NCBI GenBank assembly: GCA_946527725.1
Contig: CAMMYM010000007.1
Coordinates: 1-33,695, forward strand
Direction of reading: 5' to 3'
Length of the DNA: 33,695 nucleotides
Source: an uncultured Clostridia bacterium
GTDB lineage: Bacteria; Bacillota; Clostridia; Christensenellales; Aristaeellaceae
Shown here: one piece after another, positions 1 through 9,285 of the stretch
Layout of the letters: the number at the start of each line of letters is the position of its first letter
How positions within the stretch are numbered: the stretch's first letter is position 1
The notes under the pieces: model-generated
The model's input: the letters and a program-made list of their open reading frames with translations, nothing else
Database searches by the model: none
Told to the model about the DNA's origin: nothing
Made by a program: the position numbers and the translations under genes

Positions 1-1284
1 CGGCTGTTTGTCGGAGATCCTCAGAAAGATGAAGCCCAGGGCAAAGAAGACGGCCAGGGAAGCTACCGCGATGTTAATGGTGCCGCCTGCCAGTTTGACC
101 CAGGCAATGACCGCAGAACCGAGGAAGGAAGCACCCTTGGAGAAGATATCATAGATGCCGAAGTATTCTCCGGAGTTTTCCGGCGGGATGATCTTGGAAT
201 AATAGGACCGGGACAGGGACTGGATGGAACCCTGGAAGCAGCCCACGCCGAACGCCAGGATGCCGAAATGCCAGATATTGCTGAGCGTCAGTGCATACAG
301 GCAGACACAGAAATAACCTGCGATGCATACCAGGATCAGCGGAACTGTATTATGCTTTTTGGACAGGCTGGCAAAGACAAGGGAGCCGATCCATGCAACC
401 ACCTGCGTCGCCAGCAGGAAAATCACCTGGCCTACTGTATCCAGCCCCAGGTCGGTACCGATATTGATGCAGTTATCAATAATCGTTCCGACGCCGTCGA
501 TATACAGGAAGAAGGCAACCAGGAAGAAGAGCACCTTTTTGTCCCCGGTGGCAATCTTTTTCAGCGTACGTCCGATCTTCCTGAAGGCAGCGCTGACAGC
601 GTGCTTTTCCACTTCCACGTAATTCACCTGTTTATAGTTCCGGATCAGCGGAACGGTAACCAGGAACCACCAGATGCCGGTTACCGCAAAGCCGATAATC
701 TTGGACAGGCTGCCGGGCAGTATACCCATTTTGACACCGGCTTCATTGACCGGTCCCAGCATATGCGCATCCGGCCCCAGCACGTAAGCAACCAGCGCGA
801 TGGTGAAGGGTATGCAGGATCCGATATATCCCCAGGCATATCCATAGGAGGAAACCTGGTCCATGCGGTCTTCGGTGGTTACATCGTTCAGCATGGAATC
901 GTAGAAGGTAAGGGAGGAAGCATAACAGATCTTGGCCAGCACATAAATCACAATGAAGGCAACCCAGCTGGCCGCAAAACCGTTGATAATACAGCCGGCG
1001 ACTCCCAGCGCGACTGCCGTGGTGAAAAATATTTTCTTCCTGTCCTTATGGTCCGCGATGGCCCCGAGAACAGGGCCCAGCAGTGCTACCACGATCGTGA
1101 CAACCGCGATAGCGATGGAATAGTAAGCTGTTGCCTGGTCACCGGTAACCTGGCCGGGCGCATCCCCGATTGCCAGGGATTTGAACCATATTGGAATCAG
1201 GGAACAGGCCAGCATTGTAAATGCGGAGTTTCCAACATCATAAAGCACCCAGGATTTTTCCGTTTTTGTAAGGTTTTTAAACAT
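1..1284 (-). CDS. MFS transporter, UMF1 (Atg22-like) type; C-terminus cut off by window edge
   Basis: Manual minus-strand translation from ATG at 1284 (SD GGAGG upstream) stays open to base 1: MFKNLTKTEKSWVLYDVGNSAFTMLACSLIPIWFK...LGPVLGAIADHKDRKK... Many hydrophobic helices and the WVLYDVGNSAF motif. The ORF track misses it because it runs off the window. Confidence 0.88.
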   Translation of the reverse strand, partial: MFKNLTKTEKSWVLYDVGNSAFTMLACSLIPIWFKSLAIGDAPGQVTGDQATAYYSIAIAVVTIVVALLGPVLGAIADHKDRKKIFFTTAVALGVAGCIINGFAASWVAFIVIYVLAKICYASSLTFYDSMLNDVTTEDRMDQVSSYGYAWGYIGSCIPFTIALVAYVLGPDAHMLGPVNEAGVKMGILPGSLSKIIGFAVTGIWWFLVTVPLIRNYKQVNYVEVEKHAVSAAFRKIGRTLKKIATGDKKVLFFLVAFFLYIDGVGTIIDNCINIGTDLGLDTVGQVIFLLATQVVAWIGSLVFASLSKKHNTVPLILVCIAGYFCVCLYALTLSNIWHFGILAFGVGCFQGSIQSLSRSYYSKIIPPENSGEYFGIYDIFSKGASFLGSAVIAWVKLAGGTINIAVASLAVFFALGFIFLRISDKQP

Positions 1285-1551
1285 AACGATTTCCTCCAGG
1301 TTGTTTGTCCGTTGCATACATCTTACTATAAAAACACCAAAACGGAAAGAAGAATCTAAACCGAACCGGTATTTTTCCGTGCTGCTTTGTTTTCCTGAAT
1401 ATCGCCAAATGATCAAAAAAGTGGTAATAAAATAAAATATTAATGACAAATAATGCATTAAAGTGGTAAGAAAGCAATAATATATTCGATATAATGGTTT
1501 ATATTTGGCTAATAAGTGGGTGAAATGGACAACCCGATGCGCTGCAAACCA

Positions 1552-1585
1552 CAAAAAAGGAAGTGCCGCCGTTCCAGCACTTCCT
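1552..1585 (-). terminator. Rho-independent terminator downstream of the NUDIX gene
   Basis: AGGAAGTGC (1558-1566) / GCACTTCCT (1577-1585) perfect stem, followed on the minus strand by a T6 tract (1552-1557). Confidence 0.85.
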
Positions 1586-1601
1586 GTTCATCATTGGTAT
1601 T

Positions 1602-2168
1602 TTACAGCCCCAGGATTCTCGCTGCCTTCAGAATGCAGACCTGGGTTTTGGCATCCGTGATTTTTCCGGACATGACGTCTTCCACGAGCGCCTTCAGCGG
1701 GACTGTGTGGACATCCAGGAACTCATCTGCGTCCAGATGGCGTTCTCCTTTCTTCAAATCGCGCGCAAGATACATGGTGATATATTCATCGCTGTAGGCA
1801 GGCGCGGGATGGAATCCGCCGATTTCTGTCCAGGAATTTGCAGTATAGCCGGTTTCTTCCCGCAGCTCACGCTGAATGGCGGAAAAACGGTCCTCATCGG
1901 CAGCATCCAGTTTCCCGGCAGGGATTTCCAGGATGACCTGGTCGAGCGGATAACGGTACTGCCGTTCCATAATGACATCACCATTGTCCAGCACAGGGAT
2001 CACACACACGGCGCCGATGTGCCGGATGACCTCCCGGACGGAGGGGCTGCCGTTGGGCAGCCTGACGGTATCCCGCTGGACATGGAGGATTATGCCGTTA
2101 AAAATCTCTTCTGAACCGGTGCGGACTTCCCGCAGTCCGTTCTGTTCTTCCTGTGTGTTAAAGTCCAT
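1602..2168 (-). CDS. NUDIX hydrolase, ADP-ribose pyrophosphatase-like
   Basis: 188 aa ORF; Nudix box around GKLDAADEDRFSAIQRELREETGY. Confidence 0.9.
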   Translation of the reverse strand: MDFNTQEEQNGLREVRTGSEEIFNGIILHVQRDTVRLPNGSPSVREVIRHIGAVCVIPVLDNGDVIMERQYRYPLDQVILEIPAGKLDAADEDRFSAIQRELREETGYTANSWTEIGGFHPAPAYSDEYITMYLARDLKKGERHLDADEFLDVHTVPLKALVEDVMSGKITDAKTQVCILKAARILGL

Positions 2169-2183
2169 ATCCGTTCCTCTTTC

Positions 2184-4013
2184 TTAAGCTTTGGGCTGGA
2201 TGGTGGCCTTGATGCGGCGGACACCGGCGGAGGAGGATTCTTCCTTCTGGATTTTGAAGGAACCGAGGTCCCCGGTATTGTTTGCATGGGGGCCGCCGCA
2301 GATTTCGAAGGAATACTCGCCCATTTTGTAAGTGCGAACCTTCTCGCCGTATTTGCTTTCGAACAGGCCGATGGCGCCTTTGTCCTTTGCTTCCTGCACG
2401 GTCATTTCTTCCATGACGACCGGTACTTTGGCGTCGATTGCCACGTTCACCAGGCGTTCCACCTCGGCGATCTCTTCAGGGGTCATTTTCCGGCCGAAGC
2501 TGAAGTCGAAACGCAGGCGTTCGGTAGTGATATTGGAACCCTTCTGGGCCACTTCGTCGCCCAGGACTTTGCGCAGGGCAGCCTGCAGCAGGTGTGTGGC
2601 TGTGTGCAGCTTGGCGGTTTCTTCATTCCGTTCGGTCAGGCCGCCTTTGGCTGCACCTTCCTGCTTGCTGATCGCCTGGTGTTCCCTGAAAGCTTCGGTG
2701 AAGCCTTTGGCATCCACGGTCAAACCTTCTTCAGCTGCCAGCTCTTCTGTCAGTTCCAGCGGGAATCCGTAGGTATCGTAAAGGCGGAAGGCCTGCTTGC
2801 CGCTGATTTCGGTTTCAGGCTTCCAGGACGGATCCTTCTGGGCCATGAACTCATTTTTGCGGCGAATGCCGGTGATTGTCTTGTTGAACTCCTTCATGCC
2901 GGTTACCAGCGTGGCTTCGAAGCGGGCGGCTTCCTTCATGATTTCGTCCACAATGTAGCTTTCTTTTTCCACCAGCAGCGGATAAGCTTCGTCATAGATC
3001 TGCTCAATGAAGATTTTGCTGACTTCGGCGAGCACAGAAGATTCCAGGCCGAGCTTCCGGGTATAGCGGATCGCGCGGCGGAGCAAGCGCCGCAGGATAT
3101 AGCCGGCACCGACGTTGGAGGGCAGGATGCCGTTGACATCGCCGATCAGCATCGTGGAGGTGCGGATATGGTCCGCAACGATCCGCATTGCTTTCTGCGC
3201 ATCAGTGTCTTCATCATAGCTGCGCCCTGATTTCTCTTCCAGGTGGCGGATGACCGGGAGGAACAGGTCGGTCTTGTACCCGTCTGTCAGGCCGTTCAGG
3301 AAGGCCAGCATACGGTCCAGGCCAAAGCCTGTATCCACGTTCTTATTTGCCAGGGGTGCATAGCCGTCGGCATTCTTGACGTACTGCATGTACACATCGT
3401 TGCCGATCTCGACATACCGTCCGCAGCCGCAGGCCGGCCCGCAATGAGGGCCGCAGGGCTTGTTATGGCGCGGATAGAACCATTCGTTGTCAGGGCCGCA
3501 GGGGGTGCCGGTTGTCCCTTCCAGCTCCCACCAGTTGTCGGACTTGGGCAGGTAGAAGATGTGCTCAGGCAGGATACCGACCTTCTTCAGCAGGTCTGCG
3601 GTTTCGTCATCACGGGGTGCAGCGTCATTTCCTTCAAAGACGGTAGAGCAGATTTCCTTCCCGTCCAGGCCGAAAACCTTGGTCAGGAGGTCATAACTCC
3701 ATTGGGTTTTTTCCTGTTTGAAATAATCTCCCAGGGACCAGTTGCCCATCATCTCGAAGAAAGTAAAATGGGTGGGGTCGCCGACGCTTTCAATATCAAC
3801 CGTACGGACACAGCCCTGGACATTGCACAGCCTCTTTTTTCCGGAGGGATGCGCCTTGCCGAGCAGGTACGGCATCAGCGGCTGCATGCCGGCTACATTG
3901 AACATGACGCCGGTACTTCCGTCACCTATCAGTGAAACAGCACCGATATTGATGTGTCCCCGTTCCTCATAGAAGCGGATCCATGCATTTCTCAGTTCCT
4001 TGGAAGTAATCAT
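2184..4013 (-). CDS. alaS: Short alanyl-tRNA synthetase-like protein lacking the C-terminal region
   Basis: About 609 aa from the likely start MITSKELRNAWIRFYEERGHI. AlaRS catalytic motifs (CNVQGCVRTVDIESVGDPTHFTFFEMMGNWSLGDYFK) and editing motifs (HTATHLLQAALRKVLG, EICGGPHANNTGDLG). The longer listed ORF start at 4232 is less likely. Confidence 0.88.
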   Translation of the reverse strand: MITSKELRNAWIRFYEERGHINIGAVSLIGDGSTGVMFNVAGMQPLMPYLLGKAHPSGKKRLCNVQGCVRTVDIESVGDPTHFTFFEMMGNWSLGDYFKQEKTQWSYDLLTKVFGLDGKEICSTVFEGNDAAPRDDETADLLKKVGILPEHIFYLPKSDNWWELEGTTGTPCGPDNEWFYPRHNKPCGPHCGPACGCGRYVEIGNDVYMQYVKNADGYAPLANKNVDTGFGLDRMLAFLNGLTDGYKTDLFLPVIRHLEEKSGRSYDEDTDAQKAMRIVADHIRTSTMLIGDVNGILPSNVGAGYILRRLLRRAIRYTRKLGLESSVLAEVSKIFIEQIYDEAYPLLVEKESYIVDEIMKEAARFEATLVTGMKEFNKTITGIRRKNEFMAQKDPSWKPETEISGKQAFRLYDTYGFPLELTEELAAEEGLTVDAKGFTEAFREHQAISKQEGAAKGGLTERNEETAKLHTATHLLQAALRKVLGDEVAQKGSNITTERLRFDFSFGRKMTPEEIAEVERLVNVAIDAKVPVVMEEMTVQEAKDKGAIGLFESKYGEKVRTYKMGEYSFEICGGPHANNTGDLGSFKIQKEESSSAGVRRIKATIQPKA

Positions 4014-4049
4014 CGGACATTTCTCCCTTGTGTTTGATTGAACCTTGAA

Positions 4050-4078
4050 ATCATAGCACAGCTGCGGGCAGAAAGCAA
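4050..4078 (-). promoter_or_regulatory. Sigma-A-like promoter for the alaS-NUDIX transcript
   Basis: Minus strand TTGCTT - 17 nt - TATGAT, with a TG-extended -10. Confidence 0.65.
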
Positions 4079-4161
4079 ATGAAAAAAGGGCCTGAGCCTT
4101 TTCCAAAGGAGAAAAATGTGGTAAACTGTCCTCACGCGCGGATGCGCGGAGGAGGTACTCC

Positions 4162-5076
4162 ATGAGTGAAGTGAAAAAGAAAGGCCTGTTTGCCCGGCTG
4201 CGGGAAGGATTGAGTAAGACCAGGGGCAACATGACCGAAAAAGTGGACGATATGGTCCGGGAAAACCGGAAGATCGACGAAGATTTTTACGAGGAGCTCG
4301 AAGATATCCTGCTGATGGCAGACTGCGGCCTGAAAGCGACGACTGCGATTATCGACGACCTGCGGGACCGGGTGAAGGCCGGCAAGGTGAAGGATGCCGC
4401 GCAGGCCAGGGATATGCTCAAACAGATTATGGTGGAGCAGATGGATATTCCGAGGCCTCCGCTGAAATGGCCGATGGTGATGCTGCTGGTCGGCGTGAAC
4501 GGCGTCGGGAAGACAACGACCATCGGAAAGCTGGCCCTGCGCTTCCAGGCGATCGGACGGAAAGTGATGCTGTGCGCAGGGGATACGTTCCGTGCCGCGG
4601 CTGCTGAACAGCTGACTGTGTGGGCTGAACGTGCCCGCGTTCCGATCGTCAAGCATGCGGAAGGAGCAGATCCGGCAGCGGTCGTTTTTGACGCGATCAG
4701 GAGCGCAAAGGCGCAGCAGGCTGACCTGCTGATTATCGATACGGCGGGAAGGCTGCATAATAAAAAGAACCTGATGGACGAACTGAGCAAGATGCGCAGG
4801 GTGATCGACCGGGAATATCCGGAAGCGGATACCCGCTGTATCCTGGTGCTTGACGCCACCACCGGGCAGAACGGCCTCATGCAGGCAAGGGCTTTCAAGG
4901 AAGTGGCGGAAATTAACGGTATTATCCTGAGCAAGCTTGACGGTACAGCCAAGGGCGGCATTGCCCTTGCAATCAGGCAGGAACTGGAAGTGCCTGTCTG
5001 GTATGTCGGCGTTGGCGAAGGGATCGACGACCTGCAGCCGTTTGACGCGAAGGAGTTCGTTGAAGCTCTGTTCTGA
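4162..5076 (+). CDS. ftsY: Signal recognition particle receptor FtsY
   Basis: 304 aa; NG-domain motifs GVNGVGKTTTIGKLA, DTFRAAAAEQL, DTAGRLHNKKNLMDEL, LSKLDGTAKGG; SD AGGAGG. Confidence 0.97.
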   Translation: MSEVKKKGLFARLREGLSKTRGNMTEKVDDMVRENRKIDEDFYEELEDILLMADCGLKATTAIIDDLRDRVKAGKVKDAAQARDMLKQIMVEQMDIPRPPLKWPMVMLLVGVNGVGKTTTIGKLALRFQAIGRKVMLCAGDTFRAAAAEQLTVWAERARVPIVKHAEGADPAAVVFDAIRSAKAQQADLLIIDTAGRLHNKKNLMDELSKMRRVIDREYPEADTRCILVLDATTGQNGLMQARAFKEVAEINGIILSKLDGTAKGGIALAIRQELEVPVWYVGVGEGIDDLQPFDAKEFVEALF

Positions 5077-5103
5077 GGGGCGGGGCATAAGAAACGATAA
5101 TCC

Positions 5104-5132
5104 TTGACAAACCAATTAGCGGAACGTATGAT
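5104..5132 (+). promoter_or_regulatory. Sigma-A-like promoter for glyQS
   Basis: TTGACA (5104-5109) - 17 nt - TATGAT (5127-5132). Confidence 0.8.
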
Positions 5133-5194
5133 GAATCATCGTTCCGAAAGATACCCCGAGATAAGAAACCACAGAAACCGGAGGAAAGAAAGAC

Positions 5195-6574
5195 ATGGCT
5201 GAACTGACGATGGACAAGCTGGTTGCCCTGTGCAAAAACCGCGGCTTTATCTTTGCCGGATCGGAGATCTACGGCGGACTGGCGAACACATGGGACTACG
5301 GCCCCCTGGGCGTTGAATTCAAGAACAATGTAAAAAAAGCCTGGTGGCAGAAATTTGTCCAGGAAAGCAAATATAATACCGGACTCGACTGTGCAATCCT
5401 GATGAACCGCGAGGTGTGGGTGGCCAGCGGCCATGTCGGCGGCTTCAACGATCCCCTGATGGACTGCAAAGCCTGCAAAGCCCGCTTCCGCGCCGACAAG
5501 CTGATCGAGGATTTCACCAAAGGCGCTGAGACCGGCGACGGATGGAGCAATGCGGAACTTGAAAAATTTATTGCGGAGCATGACATCGTCTGCCCCGTTT
5601 GCGGAAAGAAAGATTTCACCGGCATCCGCCAGTTCAACCTGATGTTCAAAACCTTTGCGGGGGTGAACGAGGACAGTGCCAATGAGATTTACCTGCGCCC
5701 GGAAACGGCCCAGGGCATCTTTGTCAACTTCCAGAACGTCATGCGCACCACCCGGAAAAAGCTGCCTGCGGGAATTGCCCAGATCGGCAAATCCTTCCGG
5801 AATGAGATTACCCCCGGCAACTTCATTTTCCGTGTCCGTGAATTCGAGCAGATGGAGCTGGAATTCTTCTGCAAGCCGGGTGAGGACCTGGAGTGGTTCA
5901 ACTACTGGCGTTCGTTCTGCCGGGACTGGCTGCTGAGCCTCGGTATCAAGGAAGAAAGCCTGCGCCTGCGGGACCATGAACCGGAAAAGCTGGCCTTCTA
6001 TTCCAAGGCGACCACGGACTTTGAGTTCCTCTTCCCCTTTGGCTGGGGAGAACTCTGGGGTATCGCTGACCGCACGGATTACGACCTGACGCAGCACCAG
6101 AACCATTCAGGCAAATCCATGGAATACCTGGATCCGGTGACCAATGAACGCTATATTCCGTACTGCATCGAACCCTCCCTGGGCGTGGACCGTATGGTCC
6201 TGGCATTCCTTTGCAATGCTTATGAGGAAGAAGAACTGGAAGGCGGGGACGTGCGTACGGTCCTGCACCTGCATCCGGCGCTGGCACCTTACAAGGCAGC
6301 CGTCCTTCCCCTCCAGAAGAACAAACTGGGTGAACTTGCCGGCAGTATCCATGCGGAATTGTGCAAGTATTTCCCTGTGGAATACGATGAAACGGGATCC
6401 ATCGGCAAGCGATACCGCCGGCAGGATGAGATCGGCACGCCCTTCAGCATCTGCGTGGACTTCGAAACTGAGGAGACGCAGACCGTTACCATCCGCGACC
6501 GCGATACCATGCAGCAGGAGCGGGTGCCGATCAGCGAAGTCCGCAGCTATATTGAAGAACGGATGCGCTTCTGA
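5195..6574 (+). CDS. glyQS: Glycyl-tRNA synthetase, single-chain dimeric type
   Basis: 459 aa; [70 protein letters not shown]. Confidence 0.96.
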   Translation: MAELTMDKLVALCKNRGFIFAGSEIYGGLANTWDYGPLGVEFKNNVKKAWWQKFVQESKYNTGLDCAILMNREVWVASGHVGGFNDPLMDCKACKARFRADKLIEDFTKGAETGDGWSNAELEKFIAEHDIVCPVCGKKDFTGIRQFNLMFKTFAGVNEDSANEIYLRPETAQGIFVNFQNVMRTTRKKLPAGIAQIGKSFRNEITPGNFIFRVREFEQMELEFFCKPGEDLEWFNYWRSFCRDWLLSLGIKEESLRLRDHEPEKLAFYSKATTDFEFLFPFGWGELWGIADRTDYDLTQHQNHSGKSMEYLDPVTNERYIPYCIEPSLGVDRMVLAFLCNAYEEEELEGGDVRTVLHLHPALAPYKAAVLPLQKNKLGELAGSIHAELCKYFPVEYDETGSIGKRYRRQDEIGTPFSICVDFETEETQTVTIRDRDTMQQERVPISEVRSYIEERMRF

Positions 6575-6591
6575 ACCTCCGAGTCATTGAA

Positions 6592-6624
6592 AAACGGTCC
6601 CGTTACTTGCGACGGGGCTGTTTT
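6592..6624. terminator. Hairpin terminator between convergent glyQS and hemZ
   Basis: AACGGTCCCGT-tacttgcg-ACGGGGCTGTTTT between the convergent stop codons. Confidence 0.65.
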
Positions 6625-6654
6625 ATGTCCTTCGGAACGGCATTCCTGGATTGA

Positions 6655-8109
6655 TCAGGAAGGAATGCTTTCGAGGAACAGTTCCTGTTTGCGGCGGATC
6701 ATCTCACCGGTACGGGCAATGTATTCCGTGATGTTGCTGACATTGGGCGCGCGGGTGATATGCCCCTCTTCCGGCCAGATCCGTTTTGAAATCCCGCCTG
6801 CGCCAAGGGCGAGGATATGGGAAGTTTCCTCCATCATGTCCACATTGTAGAGGCAGGCGTGGCCGGGGAGGGCGTAGCCGGTATTTTCCAGGTTGCCGGC
6901 CATGTATTTCTGGCGGTAAAGATAATAGGGAACCATACCGAGGGTCCGGGCGGCTTCCAGGCCCAGGGCGACCATATGCGCTGTCAGCATGCCGTCAGGC
7001 AGGGGCGCATTTTCCAGCGACATCCGGGAGGATCGCTTGATGGCCAGCGTATGGACGGTCAGGCTTTCGGGATGGAGGGAAACAGCTTCGTCCATGGTAT
7101 GGCGGAAATCCGCTTCTCCCTCCCCGGGCAGCCCTGCAATGACATCCATATTGATATGGCGGACGCCTTCTTCCCGCGCCATGGCATAAGCATCCCGGAC
7201 CTGCTGCGCGGTATGCGCACGGCCGATGACGCGCAGCGTCCGGTCGTTCATGGTCTGCGGATTGATAGAAATCCGGGAGATCCCTGCTTCCTGAACAGCC
7301 CGGATTTTATCCCTGGAAAGACTGTCCGGCCGGCCTGCTTCGACGGTGGTTTCCAGCGCGCCCGGAAAGTATTCACATACAAGGGAAAGCATTTCCCTGA
7401 ATGCCTTTTCGGGCAGTGCGGTAGGTGTACCGCCGCCGATATACAGGGCACGGAGTTTCCGTCCTGTTCCGGCAATCATCGGTGCGCAGGCGCGGATCTC
7501 CTCTGCCAGGGAAGCCATATATGGTGCTACCAGGCGGCCGTCCCCGATTTCCCCGGAGGAGAAGGAACAGTAAGCGCAGCGGGTCGGGCAGAAGGGAATA
7601 CCGATATATACATCCATCCAGCCGTCTCCGGGTGCGGGAAGAGCGCTTTGCACGGCCGCGATTTCCGCGAGCAGCTCCGCTTTGGGGCGCAGGACGTCAA
7701 AATCCCGGACAAGGCGGTCTACAGCTTCCTCCGGTGAAAGCCCATCCGCGAGGGCTTCGTTCATCAGGTGGGTCGGCCGGACACCGGTCATACTGCCCCA
7801 GGGAGGGTGGATGCCGGTTGTTTTCCTGCAGAGATCATAGAGCGCCTGCTTGCAGAGCCTGCGGGCTGCGCGCCGGCGATGCAGCGCCTGTACCCGGGGA
7901 TCCGGATCGTTGGGGACAGGTACAGTACGGGTGGCGGATTCGCTGCCGTCGGTGAAAGTAATGCGGTAATTACCGCCTGTTTCTTCTGCGGCCGGGATAT
8001 ACCGCGGCGTATCGTCCCATATGCTTTCCGGCAAACCGAAAAGCCGGGTCACAGTCATGAGCTCCGGCCGGATCGTTTCAAGGGCAGCGGTCAGTTCAGC
8101 ATTCATCAT
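6655..8109 (-). CDS. hemZ: Coproporphyrinogen dehydrogenase HemZ-like radical SAM protein
   Basis: 484 aa; radical SAM motif CPTRCAYCSF, YIGGGTPTALPEKAFREML. Start is 8109 or 8106 (adjacent ATGs). Confidence 0.88.
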   Translation of the reverse strand: MMNAELTAALETIRPELMTVTRLFGLPESIWDDTPRYIPAAEETGGNYRITFTDGSESATRTVPVPNDPDPRVQALHRRRAARRLCKQALYDLCRKTTGIHPPWGSMTGVRPTHLMNEALADGLSPEEAVDRLVRDFDVLRPKAELLAEIAAVQSALPAPGDGWMDVYIGIPFCPTRCAYCSFSSGEIGDGRLVAPYMASLAEEIRACAPMIAGTGRKLRALYIGGGTPTALPEKAFREMLSLVCEYFPGALETTVEAGRPDSLSRDKIRAVQEAGISRISINPQTMNDRTLRVIGRAHTAQQVRDAYAMAREEGVRHINMDVIAGLPGEGEADFRHTMDEAVSLHPESLTVHTLAIKRSSRMSLENAPLPDGMLTAHMVALGLEAARTLGMVPYYLYRQKYMAGNLENTGYALPGHACLYNVDMMEETSHILALGAGGISKRIWPEEGHITRAPNVSNITEYIARTGEMIRRKQELFLESIPS

Positions 8110-8141
8110 TGTTTATTCGTATTGCATATTGCGTCATTCGG
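8094..8141. repeat. Degenerate heptamer repeat array spanning the hemZ start codon
   Basis: Plus strand: GTTCAGC ATTCATC ATTGTTT ATTCGT ATTGCAT ATTGCGTC ATTCGG; spacing mostly 7. Confidence 0.65.
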
Positions 8142-8191
8142 TACGGTACGGGGAGGATTGCCGGAGACAACGGGAAACCGGCCCGGCACAA

Positions 8192-8758
8192 TTATGCATT
8201 GTGCCCGGGATGGAAAGGCATCGTCCTGACCATGGGCATCAGGCGGCGGAGGGAAGCAAACAGGTCGTGCTCATTTCCGCCGGGTAAATCCGTCCGGCCC
8301 CAGCCATGCTCAAAGAGTGTATCACCGGTGAAAAGATGGCCTTCGATCCGGTAGCAGACGCTGCCCGGGGTGTGACCCGGCGTGTGGAGAACTTCCACGG
8401 AAAGGCCGGCGAGCACCATGTGATCCCCTTCGTGAAGAAGACAGGTTGCGTCCGGCGCAGTGACGGCCTGCCGGAGCAGCAGGTTTGAAGCATTCAGGTC
8501 CGGATTGGACAGCATCGGCGCATCAAGCTCGTGGATCAGCAGCTGCGTATCGTCCTGCTTCACTTCGGCAGCCGCACCGATATGGTCAAAGTGCCCGTGG
8601 GTCAGCAGGATTGCTGCAATCTTCATGGGCCCGGCAGCCTTCAGGATACGGCCGGGCTCAGCTCCGGGATCGATGACAATGCATTCAGAAGCACCTTCTG
8701 TAAAGAGCAGGTAGCAGCAGGTACCCACAGGACCGACTGTCAGTTCACGGATCTGCAT
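8192..8758 (-). CDS. MBL-fold metallohydrolase (YcbL/glyoxalase II-like)
   Basis: 188 aa; LLTHGHFDHIGA, HTPGHTPGSVCY, FTGDTLF motifs. Confidence 0.93.
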   Translation of the reverse strand: MQIRELTVGPVGTCCYLLFTEGASECIVIDPGAEPGRILKAAGPMKIAAILLTHGHFDHIGAAAEVKQDDTQLLIHELDAPMLSNPDLNASNLLLRQAVTAPDATCLLHEGDHMVLAGLSVEVLHTPGHTPGSVCYRIEGHLFTGDTLFEHGWGRTDLPGGNEHDLFASLRRLMPMVRTMPFHPGHNA

Positions 8759-8769
8759 AGTATCGCCTT

Positions 8770-9219
8770 TCAGAAGCTTTTTTCGCTGTCGAGGAGGATG
8801 GTGACGGGACCGTCATTCACGAGGGAAACCTGCATATCCGTGCGGAAGATCCCCGTTTCCACGCGGAGTCCCTTGTCCCGCCACCGTGCAATCAGCTGCT
8901 CATACAGCACGTCCGCTTTATCGGGTTTCGCAGCGCGGATATAGGAAGGCCGGCGGCCGCCGCGGGCATCCCCGTAAAGGGTGAACTGGGAAACAGCGAG
9001 AATGCTGCCGCCCGTGTCCAGGACAGAACGGTTCATGACGCCGTTCTCATCGTCAAAGATCCGAAGATTCGGCACCTTTTCCGCCATGTATTTCAGGTCT
9101 GCTTCCGTATCGTCGGCAGAGACGCCGATCAGCACCATCAGCCCGGGGCCGATGGCGCCGGAAACTTTACCGTTCACGGTGACGGAGGACGAGGAGACGC
9201 GTTGGACAACACAGCGCAT
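8770..9219 (-). CDS. dtd: D-aminoacyl-tRNA deacylase
   Basis: 149 aa; [50 protein letters not shown]. Confidence 0.96.
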   Translation of the reverse strand: MRCVVQRVSSSSVTVNGKVSGAIGPGLMVLIGVSADDTEADLKYMAEKVPNLRIFDDENGVMNRSVLDTGGSILAVSQFTLYGDARGGRRPSYIRAAKPDKADVLYEQLIARWRDKGLRVETGIFRTDMQVSLVNDGPVTILLDSEKSF

Positions 9220-9285
9220 GTGAAAAACTTCCTTTCAGCCGGCCTTTGGCAGCCGGTTTTCAGCAAACGGGTTCAGGCAGCCGGA

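Noticed and set aside
268-1359. 363-aa plus-strand ORF at the window start
   Set aside because: Antisense to the UMF1-type MFS transporter, whose minus-strand translation has clear membrane helices and an SD.
4014-4161. T-box or other leader riboswitch upstream of alaS
   Set aside because: The promoter is about 40-65 nt from the start codon, leaving no room for a T-box.
5077-5194. T-box riboswitch upstream of glyQS
   Set aside because: The gap is only about 118 nt including the promoter, and no T-box-like sequence was seen.
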